A stretch of DNA of 64,000 nucleotides from Artemia franciscana (GCF_032884065.1 NC_088871.1:13120393-13184392), one strand, 5' to 3'. Numbered from the stretch's first letter, positions 35,081 through 47,344 are shown. Numbers and translations: made by a program. Notes: generated from the letters alone by a model not told the origin.

Positions 35081-36606
35081 TCTTCAGCAAGTTTCGACCA
35101 AATTTCTGCTAAAGTAATTAAACCTATTCTTCCATCGATTATCACCCCATTTGATTAATAGGTCATTTCAACTGGGAACATTTCCCCAACGTCTTAAACT
35201 TGCACGTGTTATAGCTCTCTTTAAAGGAAGTGACCGAAAGGATCCTGGGAACTACAGGCCGATCTATCTTCTGCCAGTGTTCTCTAAGATATTTGAAAGA
35301 GCAATGCTCAAACGTCTGGTGAGATTTCTTGAAGCTAATTTTTTTTCCATCAGCATCAGTTTGGGTTTCGCGCAAAGTATTCGACAGAACATGCTTGTAA
35401 TAGACTTCTTCAGTTTATACGACGATCTTTAGATTCTAATCTTATTCCTGCAGCGATTTTTCTTGATGTAAAGAAAGCTCTTGACAGCCTAACACATAAG
35501 ATTCTCATTGGTAAACTTCGTCATTTTGGTGTCCGTGGAGAAGCATTGTCTTGGTTCTCGTCATACCTAACTGACAGATCTATCGCCACGGAAGTTACAG
35601 ACGAAAAGTTCCAATTGAATACGGAGTACCCCAAGGTTCTATTCTTGGGCCAACCCTCTTCCTCATATATGTGAACGATCTTTGCCGAATTTTAACACCC
35701 CAATTAACAATGTTTGCTGTGGATTGTGTCACAAATATTACTCTCAGAGTACGATGGTGTTCACACTTGATAGTCGAGAAGAATTAATAGCATTTGCAGA
35801 TGACACTACTTTAGGTGCTGCAGCTCCGGATGAATCATCCCTTATTCTAAAGCTTCAAGCAATGACTGAGAAAATACTCTTTTGGTTTGACATAAATCAA
35901 CCAACTTTAAATGTAAAAAAGTCCTACCTTCTTATTTTTTTCTCGTAAAGGTGTGAGCTGCCCCACAATTACTGAGCTTCATACACCAAGAGGCTCCATA
36001 AGTCGTCCCGCGGATCGATATGTGTGATTCCTGGGAGTTCTTTTGGATGAAAAATTATCATTTAAGTGGCATGTTCAAATAATAAGAGTGAAAATTTCCT
36101 GTGGACTTGGGATCATCCGAAAATTAAAGCGTTTATTTCCTTTCCCTATCCTCCGTCTTTTATACTTTTCTCTGATTTACCCCTATATATGTTACTTTTC
36201 GTCTGTGTGGATGTCCACATTTTCCTCGGTACTTGCTCCTATTCACAATCTTTATGAGAAAGCGGCAAGAATTCCCCAATCGGCTACACACACCCCTCTT
36301 GACCTCCTCAAAATTAAATATATTTATGTTTTATCTCTATCTTCGTTGGCATATCAATACTTCCAGGGAGATCTCCCATGTCGTTTTTCGGGACTGCTTA
36401 AACTAGTAGGGGAAGTAGATTTGTATATTGTTCGTAACCAGGAGGGTGTGATGATTCCAGCTAGTCCCTCGGTTCTTTCAGACTTCGGCCTGGCTGTGAC
36501 TGTGGGGCGTGCTTGGAACTCGGTTCCCGCTGAGATCCGGCAGTCACGAACACTTGGCTCCTTTAAGAGAAAGATGAAAAGTTTCTCATTAAAGGCTTCT
36601 TATTAA
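35081..36606 (+). pseudogene. LINE ORF2 reverse transcriptase region
   Basis: Broken frames carry, in order: LKLARVIALFKG...DPGNYRPI.LLPVFSKIFE (35151-35432), a segment with [34 protein letters not shown] near 35610-35690, IAFADDTTLGAA (catalytic DD; 35682-35948), and a thumb/C-terminal frame at 36043-36606 with MDEKLSFKWHVQ, YICYFSSVWMS and GRAWNSVPAEIRQS. At least four frameshifts make it non-functional. Confidence 0.85.
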
Positions 36607-37041
36607 ATGTTTCCTATGGTTTATTTATTATTATTTTTTTTTCTTTTTCGGTCTGTTGTTTTGTTGGTGTTGTATCCTCGATGACGCGAGAATTTTAATT
36701 TGTACTTTATTGTCGGGTGATGTGAGGGTCGCTGTTTCGTGGGGACTGCCGGTGAGTTGATTTCTTTTCCTTACATATTTATATTTAGATGTTGGTTAGT
36801 ATGTTTATGACAGGTTTGATGATTCTTTATTTATTGTATGCCGTTTCCCAAATAACGGGCCATTGAGATCTTTGGGATATTGTTTTTGTTATTGTTATTT
36901 TATGAAACTAAATAGAACTTGAACTTGAAATGAGCTTGATATAAAGAAAGGAATTACACTGGAATTAAATTAAACAAATCAAAAACAACTAAAATTGGGA
37001 GACTTTACCTGAAATCCTAAAATACCTAAGACCTTAGATCA

Positions 37042-38784
37042 TCAAACAGTTCGTGGTAACGAACTGTAGTAAGGAGCGACCCGGCTCAATAGTAAACGAA
37101 ACTCTAAAAAACGGAATTTCGATGCTAAAAGATATATCAAAAGAATCGGATTTTTATGCTGATTTCAAATATATAAGTTTCATCAAGTTTAGTTATTGTC
37201 ATCAAAAGTTACGAGCCTGAGAAAATTTGCCTTATTTTGGAAAATAGGGGGTAACACCCCCTAAAAGTCATAGGATTTTAACGAAAATTACACCATCGCA
37301 TTCAGCGTATCAGAGAACCCTATAGAAAAAATTTCAAGGTCCAATCTACAAAAATGTGGAATTTCGTATTTTTTGCCAGAAGACAAATCACGGGTGCGTG
37401 TTTATTTGTTTTTTTTTTTTTTTTTCCAGGGGTCATCGTATCGACCAAGTGGTCCTAGAGTGTTGCAAGAGGGCTCATTCTAACGGAAATGAAAAGTTCT
37501 AGTGCCCTTTTTAAGTGACCAAAAAAATTGGAGGGCACCTAGTCCCCCTCCCACGCTCATTTTTTTCCCAAAGTCAACGGATCAAAATTTTGAGATAGCC
37601 ATTTTGTTCCGCCTAGTCGAAAACCATAATAACTATGTCTTTGGGGATGACTTACCCCCCACAGTCCCTGGGGGAGGGGCTGCAAGTTACAAACTTTGAC
37701 CAATGTTTACATACAGTAATGGTTACTGGGAAGTGTACCGACGTTATCAGGGGGATTTTTTCGGTTTGGGTGTGGGGTTCAGGGGAGGGGGCTATATGGG
37801 AGGATCTTTCCTTGGAGGAATATTTCATGGGGGAAAAGAAATTCAATGAAAAGGGCGCAGGACTTTCTAGCATTACTATAAAAAAAAACAATGAAAATAT
37901 AAACATGAAAAAGTTTTTTCAATTGAAAGTAAGGAGAAGCACTAAAACTTAAAAAGGAACAGAGATTATTACGCATATGAGGGGTTCTAAAAATACTTTA
38001 GCATAAAGAGCGAGGTATTTAGGAGGAGATAAACACTTCACTCTTTATGCTAAAATTTTTTAAAATAATTTCAACTATTTATTCTACGGCCTTTCTGATT
38101 CAGGGGTCATTCTTAAAGAATTGGGATAAAACAAGATTTAGTGTGAAGAGCGAGGTATTAACGAGGGGACCAACCCCCTCATATATATAATCAAAAATAT
38201 AAGAATATAAAAGTTTGTTACGTAAGTTAATTCTTAAGTTACGTATTTTTTTTTACTAATAAAAACGTTCGTTAAAAACAAAAGATCTAGTTGCCTTTTT
38301 AAGTAACCGAAAAATTGGAGGGCAACAAGACCTCCTTCCCCACCCCTTATTTCTCAAAATCGTCTGATCAAAACTAAGAGAAAGCCATTTAGCCAAAAAA
38401 AGAATTAATATGCAAATTTCATTTTAATAATTTATGTACGGAGAGCCAAAATCAGTCATGCATTAATTAAAAAACTTTCAGAAATTAAATAAAAAAAACA
38501 AGTTTTTTTTAAATGAAAGTAAGGAGCGACATTAAAACTTAAAACGAACAGAAATTACTCCGTATATGAAAGGGGCTTTTCCTCCTCGACACCCCGCTCC
38601 TTGCGCTAAAGTTTGATTCTTTCTCGCAACTCTACTTTTTAAAACAATAAAAAACTTTAGCGTAAGGAGCGGGGTGTCGAGGAGGAAAAGCCCCTTTCAT
38701 ATACGGAGTAATTTCTGTTCGTTTTAAGTTTTAATGTCGCTCCTTACTTTCATTTAAAAAAACTTGTTTTTTTTATTTAATCTC
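37042..38784 (+). mobile_element. Family A element, best full-length copy
   Basis: It starts with TCAAA then CAGTTCGTGGTAACGAACTG (37047-37066), GTAGTAAGGAGCGACCCGG and the full body with the sense frame at 37502-37699, and ends with the foldback module at 38480-38784. The two foldback arms share the copy-specific core CCTCGACACCCCGCTCCTT and differ at about one position over that region. Length is about 1.74 kb. Confidence 0.85.
38480..38784. repeat. Foldback module of the 37-kb family A copy
   Basis: Arms of about 130 bases around a ~50-base loop. Both arms carry AGGAGCGACATTAAAACTTA and TACTCCGTATATGAAAGGGG, then the private CGACACCCCGCTCCTT. Confidence 0.85.
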
Positions 38785-39884
38785 TCACTAAAATCAGGTT
38801 TTCGGTAACCAGATCGGTGATCCTTGGGATGTCGCAAAGTTGGGACAGCAAGTTGGTAATTCTGGTTCCATATTATATTTGATAAACAAAATTTCTCCTG
38901 TTCTGCGAATTTTTTCACCATTTCACGAAAATATGTTGGGAGTGGGTTTTCGTTATTGTTTTTTTCCAGTAAAACTACGAACAAGTTATATTCCAAAATC
39001 TCAGAAAGGTTCAATTGTGTTTTTTTTTACGATTCATTAAAAATGAAATATTCAATATAGGTGTCTCGCAAATCCAAGAGATAAAAATTTGTAGTTTTTC
39101 CTCCTTCCTCCCAATCACCGAAACTAATCCAAGGGGTGGAGCTTCTGGGAAATATTGTTCTGCAATTTTCTTCGGTTATTGCAACCAAGGATACTTCATA
39201 TCAGATGTAATTGTTTCATATGAGTTTATTTTAATTGTTTCATATGAGTTTATGAGTTTATATATTTGGTTCTTAGGGAAGGCAGTGCAGATAGGTTCTG
39301 GCAGGAGGTACAGCAGGAGGTTCTTTATCAGTGAATGTTTTTTCCCTGTTTTCTTTTACCTATATTACTGGGCTCAAAATTTGCACGATAGTCCGCATCA
39401 TTTATCTTATTTGACAGCACCTCCATTAGGTAAGTATAAAGTAATAAAGATAAAGGTAAGTTTTCAGGGAAGTAGTTGAGATAAAAAAAAAAGCGAATAC
39501 ACCAAAAGATAGCTCTCATTAGAGACACGGGAGAAACTTCTCCAAGTCCCATTTATGACAAAATTATGAATTCTGATCGTTTTCACATAAATCCACAAAC
39601 TTTTGTTGCACAATGAAGTAAAATATCTGATATTGATCTACCTGAAAAGCGATTAGCCTTTAAGAGTGCTGTAAGTGAAATGAAATTGTGAATTATCATT
39701 TAGACTTCTGGTTTTTATCCAGTTGCCCTTTCACCGTTACTGCGATAGGATCATCATATTTTAGTTTTGTGTTTTGTTTTAAGGTTTGTTCGTTTTGTTA
39801 ATATTTTTATCAGTTTATTCTGCACTGAGGACGGTCAAGCGGAGGTCTTGATCGAAACATTTGCATAATTCAAATTTTTTCAAT
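38785..39884 (-). other. Unassigned frames on the - strand
   Basis: A - strand frame at 39014-38754 contains MNLSEILEYNLFVVLLEK, TYFREMVKKFAEQEKFCL and TLRHPKDHRSGYRK. A second at 39552-39328 ends YRANFEPSNIGK, with GGTAAAAG following like a donor. They do not look like the neighbouring transposons, but I recognise no family and cannot join them with good splice sites. They could be part of a mobile element ORF or chance. Confidence 0.2.
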
Positions 39885-40175
39885 TTAGTCTATATATAAA
39901 GGGGCTATCCAATTCGTCAATACTTTGTTCTTTATGCTAAATTTTAAATTTAGTCCCATCAAAAAAACAAAAAAAAAAACAAAAAAAAAAAACTCATACA
40001 CAATGGCCGTTTAATCAGAATAGGAAGGTTTTTTTTTTAAGTTTTAAACATTTCAGGGTAGACAAGCGAGGTATCGAGGAGGGGGCGGGGGTATCTCTTT
40101 TAGATCAAATCATTTCTACTAGTTATTAGTTTTAAGGTTGCTCCTTATTTATATTAAAAAAAATAGCTTTTACAT
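39885..40175. repeat. Decayed family A foldback
   Basis: Weak match to the family: AAAGGGGCTATCC, CTTTATGCTAAA, then GAGGTATCGAGGAGGGGGC and GTTTTAAGGTTGCTCCTTA. Confidence 0.5.
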
Positions 40176-40924
40176 TTTATAGAGCTGATAAAAAAAATTT
40201 TCAGCTTGGAAAAAGTCTTCATTTCACGCAAAATAAGTCTTACAGAAGACTAATAAAACTTTGTTATGTGCTTTGTGTTTTTTTTTTCTACTATCAAAAC
40301 CATTTGTTCGTAAAAAAGAAATTTTTTCGTCGAGGTTACTTAAATTACAGAAATGACATTTAAAATACCCCTAAATTCCTATTTCAAGACCTGTACCGAT
40401 TGTATTAATTACTTTCGTCACAAATGTCGTCTCAACCCATCTCCCCTAACTAATAAAAGGTGCTAAAAATAGTTCATACGTAAATACAACATTTTCTTAT
40501 TCTGTGGGGTTGACATTATTTTTCGTGCTTATTTGTCGCCATTCTTTGGTTTATTATACCAAATTAGTTTTTTTTTTGCCAAATTAGGTCAAATTAAACA
40601 AGATCACAAACCTTTTGCAAATAACTTAGGACTATATTGAAAGAGCGTTGAATGGAAAATCCAGTTGTATATTTCTTTCTTTTTTTATCTGATTTCTGTC
40701 TTACAATAAGTCGCTAAATAGCCTCAGTCACTTAGTATCCAAAATTCTATTATAAATCTAGTTTCTAAAGAGAATAACTTAATAAAGCCATGGGTAACTG
40801 CAAGGGGGAAGGGGGTAGATGACCTTTCCGGGAAGTTTGGGACCATGAAATAATTATAAGGGAATCAAAGGAAAGAAAGCAGAATAGGGAAAAACTATAA
40901 ACAAAAATGTTTGTTGCCTTATCG
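40176..40924. other. Spacer, nothing supported
   Basis: AT-rich, no gene or clear repeat. Confidence 0.35.
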
Positions 40925-41466
40925 TTGGCTGCCTGCCAACAAAAATGAGCCTGGGAGGGGGCCTAGGTGCCCTCCAATTTTTTGGTCACTTAAAAAGGGC
41001 ACTAGAAGTTTTCATTTCCGTTCGAATGAGCCCTATCTTAAAATTGTAGGACCACTGGGTTGATACGATTACCCCTGAAAAAAAAAAAAAAAAAAAAAAC
41101 GCATCCGTGATTTGTCTTCTGGCAAAAGATACAAAATTCCACATTTTTTTTTAGATAGGAGCTTGGAACTTGTACAGTAGGGTTTTCTGATACGATGAAT
41201 CTGATGGTGTGATTTTTGTTAAGATTATATGACTATTAAGGGGTGTTTCCCCCTATTTTCTAAAATAGGGCAAATTTTCTCAGGCTCGTAACTTTTGGTG
41301 GGTAACACTAAACTTGATGAAACTTATATATTTAAAATCAGCATTAAAATGCGATTCCTTTGATGTAACTAGTGGTATGAAAATTAGTTTTGGAATTTAG
41401 AGTTTTGGTTACAATTCAGCCGGGTCGCTCCTTACTACAGTTCGTTACCACGAACTATTTGATATC
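40925..41466 (-). mobile_element. Family A 5' half
   Basis: On the - strand it begins with the terminal hairpin (41436-41458: CAGTTCGTTACCACGAACT) and GTAAGGAGCGACCCGG, then stops at the CCTCCAATTTTTTGG/CCTCCCAGGCTC block at 40925. The 3' half is missing. Confidence 0.7.
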
Positions 41467-41639
41467 CGTCCAACGCCTCGGCATTCCTCAAAAGTGTTGA
41501 ATGCTGGGAGTTTATATCTTGGTTTCTTTAAGTAGTCTATTGTTTTTTGTGTTTTTTTGTAATTACTTGCTTTTTTAAATTTTTATATACTTTTGCTATA
41601 ATTGACATACTTTTTCCATTACTCTTAGGAAAATTTTTG

Positions 41640-42275
41640 TCTCTAAGTTTCATTAAATAAGAAAAATAAACAAGTTTTCTTCGACTGAAAGTAAGGAGCA
41701 ACATTGAAACTTAAAACGAACAGAAATGGTTATACATATGAGGGGCTGCCTACTCCTAAATACCTCGCTCTTCACACTATAGGTTTTTGCCACTTTAAAA
41801 AAAAAAAGTCACTTCTGATTCAAATTAAACGACCCTTGTGTTCCATGGGTCATTTTTTTAAATTAGGACTCTTTAGCGTAAAGAGAGAGGTGCTGCGTCA
41901 ATACAATAAACCCTGGAAAAAAACAAATAAACACGCATCCATGATTTTTCTTCTGGCAAAAAAATTCCAAAATTCCATATTTTTGCAGATATGTGATATG
42001 AGTTACCTCTACAGTAGGGTTCTTTGATACGCTGAATCTGAGGATGTAAATTCTACGACTTCAAGGGGTCTTTCCCTCTTTTTATGAAAATCAGACACAT
42101 TTTTTCAGGGTAGTAGCTTTTGATGGGAAAGACTAAACTTATATATTTGGAATCAGCATAATAAGCCAATTCCATTGATATACCTATTGACTCCGAAATC
42201 ACGTTTTTAATAGTTTTGGTTACTAAGGAGCCGGGTCGCTTCTTACTTACAGTTTATTACCATGAAGTATTTGAT
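41640..42275 (-). mobile_element. Family A copy, internally deleted
   Basis: It contains a 3' segment (AAAGTAAGGAGCAACATTGA, CCTCGCTCTTCACAC), fused near 41905 to the 5' segment (ATAAACACGCATCC, to GCCGGGTCGCTTCTTACTTAC, 42230-42260). The middle is missing. Confidence 0.65.
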
Positions 42276-44149
42276 TAACCATTAAAATCGAAACAGAGAT
42301 TATTGAAATATTGATCGTTTTTCTGCATTACCAAAAGTATGGTATTCATAAAACTTTATGTTTCAGGAAATGTAATTAAACAGATATAAAAGGTTTTTCA
42401 ACTAAAGTAAGGAGCAAGTTTAAAACTTAAAAAATATGAATTACTCTGTATACATGGGGACTTATCCCCTTCTCAATATCTTACTCCTAAATTACTGGAA
42501 AGTTATTTAGTGCTTTAAAGTTTTTTTTTCAAATTACAAATTTTCTTTAAAAATTTGGAAAAAAGCCGAACTTCACAGTAAAAAGGAATGAGCTAAAGAA
42601 GAGAGAACCCCCTTCATACAAAGAATAATCTGTTCAAATAGGTTTCAAGAGCTCCTTGTTTTAATTTAATTTCAGATTGTTTCCAGATCATACCCAGGCC
42701 TAACCAAAATATAATTTGAGCTACGGCTCCCTTAAATCCCTTGTCAGCTGCTTTTAAAATGTGTAAATCAATAGTTAGGAGTTGATTAGTACCGGCCTAC
42801 GTTGAAATTTGCAATTTCAATTTCGGATAAAATCTGAATATACTTCAGAATTGACGATGAATAGTAATATTGGTGAAACGTTCTTGCTAATACTACTACT
42901 AAAGAAATTCGGTTGGATGAAAAGGAGTACTGTTGTGTGTATGAATGGAAATTCTGTAAGACTTTTGATCTTCTACACAACTGAAGTCATCACAACCTTT
43001 ACAAAAGGACTTTCCTATTGATAAATACATTACATACATTTTGTTAAAAACATTGAAGTACTTCATGTAAATAGAAAAAATATTACCATTTAAAATTGCC
43101 AAAAAACCAAGTTTCTTGCAGTATTTGCCACCCCAAAGAAATTTCATGGCGGGACTGCTGATAGCCTACTTTACATTTTCTACCTCTGTGCTGGTAGATA
43201 TGGGAATGAAACATATTAGCTGTATTGAAAAACCTTTTAATGAATTTCCACTCCCCCATCCCTCTTTCAATATTTATTTTCAGTCTCATGAAAAGCAGGT
43301 AGTTTGACCATCAAAATGTAATTTTATAGGAATCTACCCTACCCCCACCTAAACAATCACACCCCCTCATTATAGCTGATATGTAATTGAAGATCACCAA
43401 ATGTAGCCTAATTTGATTACAAATAAAGCGAATCAACTTGCTTGATTCCAGTACTGCCACCGTGTGGCGTTACATCTTTTGCAACTGGGAAGCCTAAAAT
43501 ATAGTTATTGATGTTTTTAAATCAATTAGGTTCTCAGGACTTTAAATTGATTGTCACTTTGTCCTCTTCGGGGTAAAGTCGTAGTTTGGTGTCCTAAACC
43601 ACCTAAACTGCCACCCAGCCACCACTGCTATTTTGACTTCTGCCCCTCTGGAAAATTTTCTGTCGGTGCCCTTGCATAAAACACAGGTAAAAGTCAAAGA
43701 AGAATATGCAACTTTATTGTAAAAAAAACTGGCATGGGACTAAACAGTAGTATTTTTTAGTGCCCAATAAAAAACGAGATTATGCCTTTCCAAAAAACTT
43801 CAGAAAAAAGTTCAGAAGCAGTTATCATGGTTTTATAACATAGTTTCTCAGTGCAATAGGCTCAATTATTATTGTTTTTTTTCACGAGCAATTTATGGTT
43901 ATTTTCAGCTTTCTTTATGATATGAATTACATGTATATCACTATCTAATGCAAGAAATTTGTTTGTCAGGCAAGAGAAGTTTCCCTCACATGAAATTTCA
44001 GTTACTTATATAACCCCCGCTGTCATGTTCAATTTACCATATATTACCCTTATAAACAAGAACTAAGAGCTCATATGGCACTTGTGACGAGGTCGGAAGA
44101 GCCAAGAGCTCATATGGCAGGAGCTCTAGCAAAATTCCAAGAATCAACA
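42276..44149. other. Mostly unassigned AT-rich region
   Basis: 42395-42680 is a very diverged family A foldback (CTAAAGTAAGGAGCAAG, ACTCTGTATACATGGGG, AGCTCCTTGTTTTAA). After that, short frames at 42786-43307 show no domain. Confidence 0.4.
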
Positions 44150-45060
44150 GATTAGTTTGAAAGGAGAGTCAGAGGTTTAATGCCGGGCAGGATTTAAAAT
44201 AAGGGCTCTGAGACACAAGGTCCTTTTAAATATTGAAATTCATTAAGATCCGATTACCCACTCGTGAGTCAAAATACCTCTTTTTTCTAATTTTTCCTCT
44301 CCCTTCAGCCTCCCTCCTAGATAGTTGTATCGTAGAAAACGACTTTTTCAAGTCAATTTTTGCAGGTCCCTGACACGCCTACCAATTTTCATCGTCCATG
44401 CGCGTATAGAAACGGCAAACTCGCTAAAGCACCGGACGCCCTCCTAACTCCCCCAAACAGAATGGATCCAGTCTACGTCAATCACGTATTTACGGCATTT
44501 GCTTATTCTACCCACCAAGTTTCATCCCGATCTCTCCACTCTAAGCGTTTATCAAGATTCCCAGTTTCCTCCTCCAACCTGCTCCCACCAATATCACCAG
44601 ATGTGGTTGGTTCCTTCTAAATATCAAATTTAAAAACACCTCACGAAGAGTCACCCGTTCTTAAGTTAAAAATACCTGTATTTTTCTAATCTTTCCAAAT
44701 TAACACCCCTCCAACTCCACTCAACGTCACCGAACCCGGTCAGGATCTAGAATAAGAGCTCCGAGACACAATATCCTTCATTATATCAAATTTCATTAAG
44801 ATATGATAACCCGTTTGTAAGTTAAAAATACCTCATTTTTTTCTAATTTTTCCAAACTAACCGTTCCCCCAATCCCCCCAGATGATTGAATTAGTGAAAT
44901 GACTATTTTTTAATTTAGTCTGATCTGGTCTTGGATACGCCTGCCAAATTTCATCATCCTAGCTTGTCTGGAAGTGCCTAAACTGGCAAAACCGGGACCG
45001 ACAGAATTTGCGACCGCTATATGTCACTTAGTAAATACCAAGTGCCATAAAAACCAAAAC
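44150..45060. repeat. C-rich repeat units, dispersed copy
   Basis: Two to three units of the intron 1 C-rich repeat (GGGCTCTGAGACACAAGG at about 44202, GAGCTCCGAGACACAATATC at about 44757, AGTTTCATCCCGATCTC), ending in the same tail and hairpin CACTTAGTAAATACCAAGTG at 45025-45044. Confidence 0.75.
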
Positions 45061-45859
45061 AGCTATTTGACTCAAATTTGTTCTTCAAATTCAATGGGTT
45101 ATTGTCAAAGTTATCAGCTGAAAAAGCTAATTTATTTCCAATAGTGGGTTGACAGACATTGTGGTAGGTATTAATGTACATTCTTGTCAAAATATTACTA
45201 TGGCGGTATTTATATTAATCCAAACACTTATTAGTATTACGCTAAATAATAAGATAAATATATTTACTTCACATTGAGGAGATGTGAGAAGGGATGGGTT
45301 TTTTATCGCTTCCGTATAGAGAATCCTATTAGCTTCAGTTTGACTATTTTCCGTTTATTGTTGGAAAGGGAAGGGTGGTGGGAAAGGGGTGGCAGCGTAA
45401 GCTACCGCCCCTGCTGCCCTGCCTCAAATAATCCTGCCATGATTTTCATTCGAGATAGACTCATCTTTACTGAGCTACCCCGCCCCCTAAAATTTCGTCC
45501 CAAAAATTCAGCCTTAAAAACTATTCTTAGTATAAAATTTCATTTGACAAAAAAATTAATCTCTAATCGTTTTATGGATCACTCCACAAATCCCCCGTCC
45601 CTGGGAGTTTTTTCATGGAATTTAAAACATGCTGAAAGTATACGCCGGGAAATTCCTTTACATTGCCACATGCAAAATTCAGGCTGGAAAAGAAAGAATT
45701 AGACGAAAAAACAAAATACTTCGTATAAGAATTCTTCTCTGGAAAGTTCATCCAAGAAATTTCCCCCAAAGGGCTCTGGGAGCTTCACATTATCTCCAAA
45801 GGCTTAGTTTTGCAACTTCTCAATAATACGGAAGAAGACGGCTATTTTAAAGTTTTGAT
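45061..45859. other. Spacer, no confident gene
   Basis: A 142-codon frame at 45274-45702 has no recognised domain. The region resembles neither a conserved gene nor family A in any detail. Confidence 0.3.
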
Positions 45860-46290
45860 CAGAGGATTTTAGGGGGAAAGGATCATGGGTGGAAGGCTAG
45901 CTGCCCTTTAATCTTTTTGGTCACTTAAGGAGGGCACTAGAACTTTCAGTTTCCTTTTGATAAAGCCCACTACCGATGCTTTTAGGCTATTGACTTATTT
46001 TTTATCACCCCTGGAAAAAAAATAAACACATATATGTGATCTTGCTCCTGGCAAAATTTAGAAAATAGTATATTTTTGCAAATAGTGGCTCAAAATCGCT
46101 ACAATAGAGTTCTATGATACACTGAGTCTGATGTTGTGATTTTCAGTAGAGTTATTTGACTTTAAAAAACTGTTGTCCTCCTTTTTCAAAAACCAGGGAA
46201 ATTTTCTGAGGCTCGTAACCTTTAATGGGTAAAATTCAGCTTAATGACTCTTATATGTTTGTAATCAGCATATTTAGCAACAAACTGTTT
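45860..46290 (-). mobile_element. Decayed family A 5' half
   Basis: On the - strand the family blocks are present but diverged (TGGCAAAATTTAGAAAAT, GCTCGTAACCTTTAATGGG, ACAAACTGTTTGAT). Confidence 0.55.
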
Positions 46291-46659
46291 GATACGTTGT
46301 TTTTACAGGAATGTATAACCAATGCCAATGTGGAATTAAATGCTCTTCAGTCATCAAATGTAGCTTCAAAGAAAAAGAGAGTCGTCCCTGTGAAACCCCC
46401 AAAAGTAAGATTTTAAAGGTATTTTATTACAGGATGTGTAATTATTCTGACTGTGGTAATCAAGCTGTTTTATTTTACACAGCTGAGTCACGTGCATTTC
46501 GTTCACCCTGAGTGATATTATGGTATGTTTTAGTATTTTCTCCAACAGGCTCTGCAATGTTGCACCTCAGAGATCTATTTTTAAGCGGATCAATCGATGT
46601 TTTTCATTTAATATTGACCTTAATGTATTGGTATAACACCATCTGAAGTTTAAGCTATC

Positions 46660-46985
46660 ACCTTTTCTGTGTAAGCTTTATATGCCACCAGAGCATAATT
46701 TACAACCCTTGCCCAGAAGATTGTGCGGGGGTTGTCATCCTCAAATTTATGATTTCCAGACGTTTCAACTATATTAAACGAAATGGCTATCTCGAAATGT
46801 TGATTGGATGTGTTCAGGGAGAGGGTTGGCATGGGGTGTGGGAGCGGGGTTAGTTTCCCTCTTATTACTTTCGACTATTAAAAAGGGCATTAGTCCTTTT
46901 TAATTTTCAGTCGAATGAATTCTTTTCAAGGTTTCTGCGACAAATCTTTCGATACGAGGGGTCCTGGTCTATAAGAAAAAAAAAT
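46660..46985 (-). mobile_element. Decayed family A fragment
   Basis: Diverged body segment with AATGGCTATCTCGAAAT, AAAAGGGCATTAGTCC and TTCAGTCGAATGAATTC. Confidence 0.5.
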
Positions 46986-47344
46986 ATTACATTGTCCCCA
47001 CATCGCTCTCTACCTAGGCAGTGCTATTGCGCTGCCTAAGATTCATTTATTTATGAGAATTTCAATCATACATTGCTTTTTTTTTATCATATTAACCATC
47101 TATAGTTATTGTATGGAAAGAACTGGTTCAAGTTCAACTGGTTCAAGTTCTATTTATTTTCATAAAATACAAATAACAAAAACAATATCCCAAAGGGCTC
47201 AATGGCCCGTTATTTGGGAAACGGCATACAATAAATAAAGAATGATAAAACTTGTCATGAACAAACTAACCAACATCTAAATATAAATCTGTAAGGAAAA
47301 GAAATCAACTCACCGGCAGTCCCCACGATACAGCGACCCTCACA

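Larger units (their letters stand above)
31340..36935 (+). mobile_element. CR1/jockey-like LINE copy 1, broken and split
   Basis: ORF1 and an EN-RT ORF2 occur in order, with frameshifts in each. A family A element (34047-35080) sits between the endonuclease and the reverse transcriptase parts. The 3' end is AATAGAACTTGAACTTGAAA at about 36910. A second copy lies at 47110-50690 (-), which lets the true joins be recognised. The 5' boundary is approximate. Confidence 0.85.

Noticed and set aside
39015-39479. A 154-codon + strand frame as a gene
   Set aside because: It overlaps more protein-like frames on the - strand and consists largely of hydrophobic and aromatic residues from AT-rich DNA, including a local duplication (TTGTTTCATATGAGTTTAT).
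45274-45702. A 142-codon + strand frame as a gene
   Set aside because: Low-complexity composition, no domain, overlapping frames on the other strand, and no splice structure.
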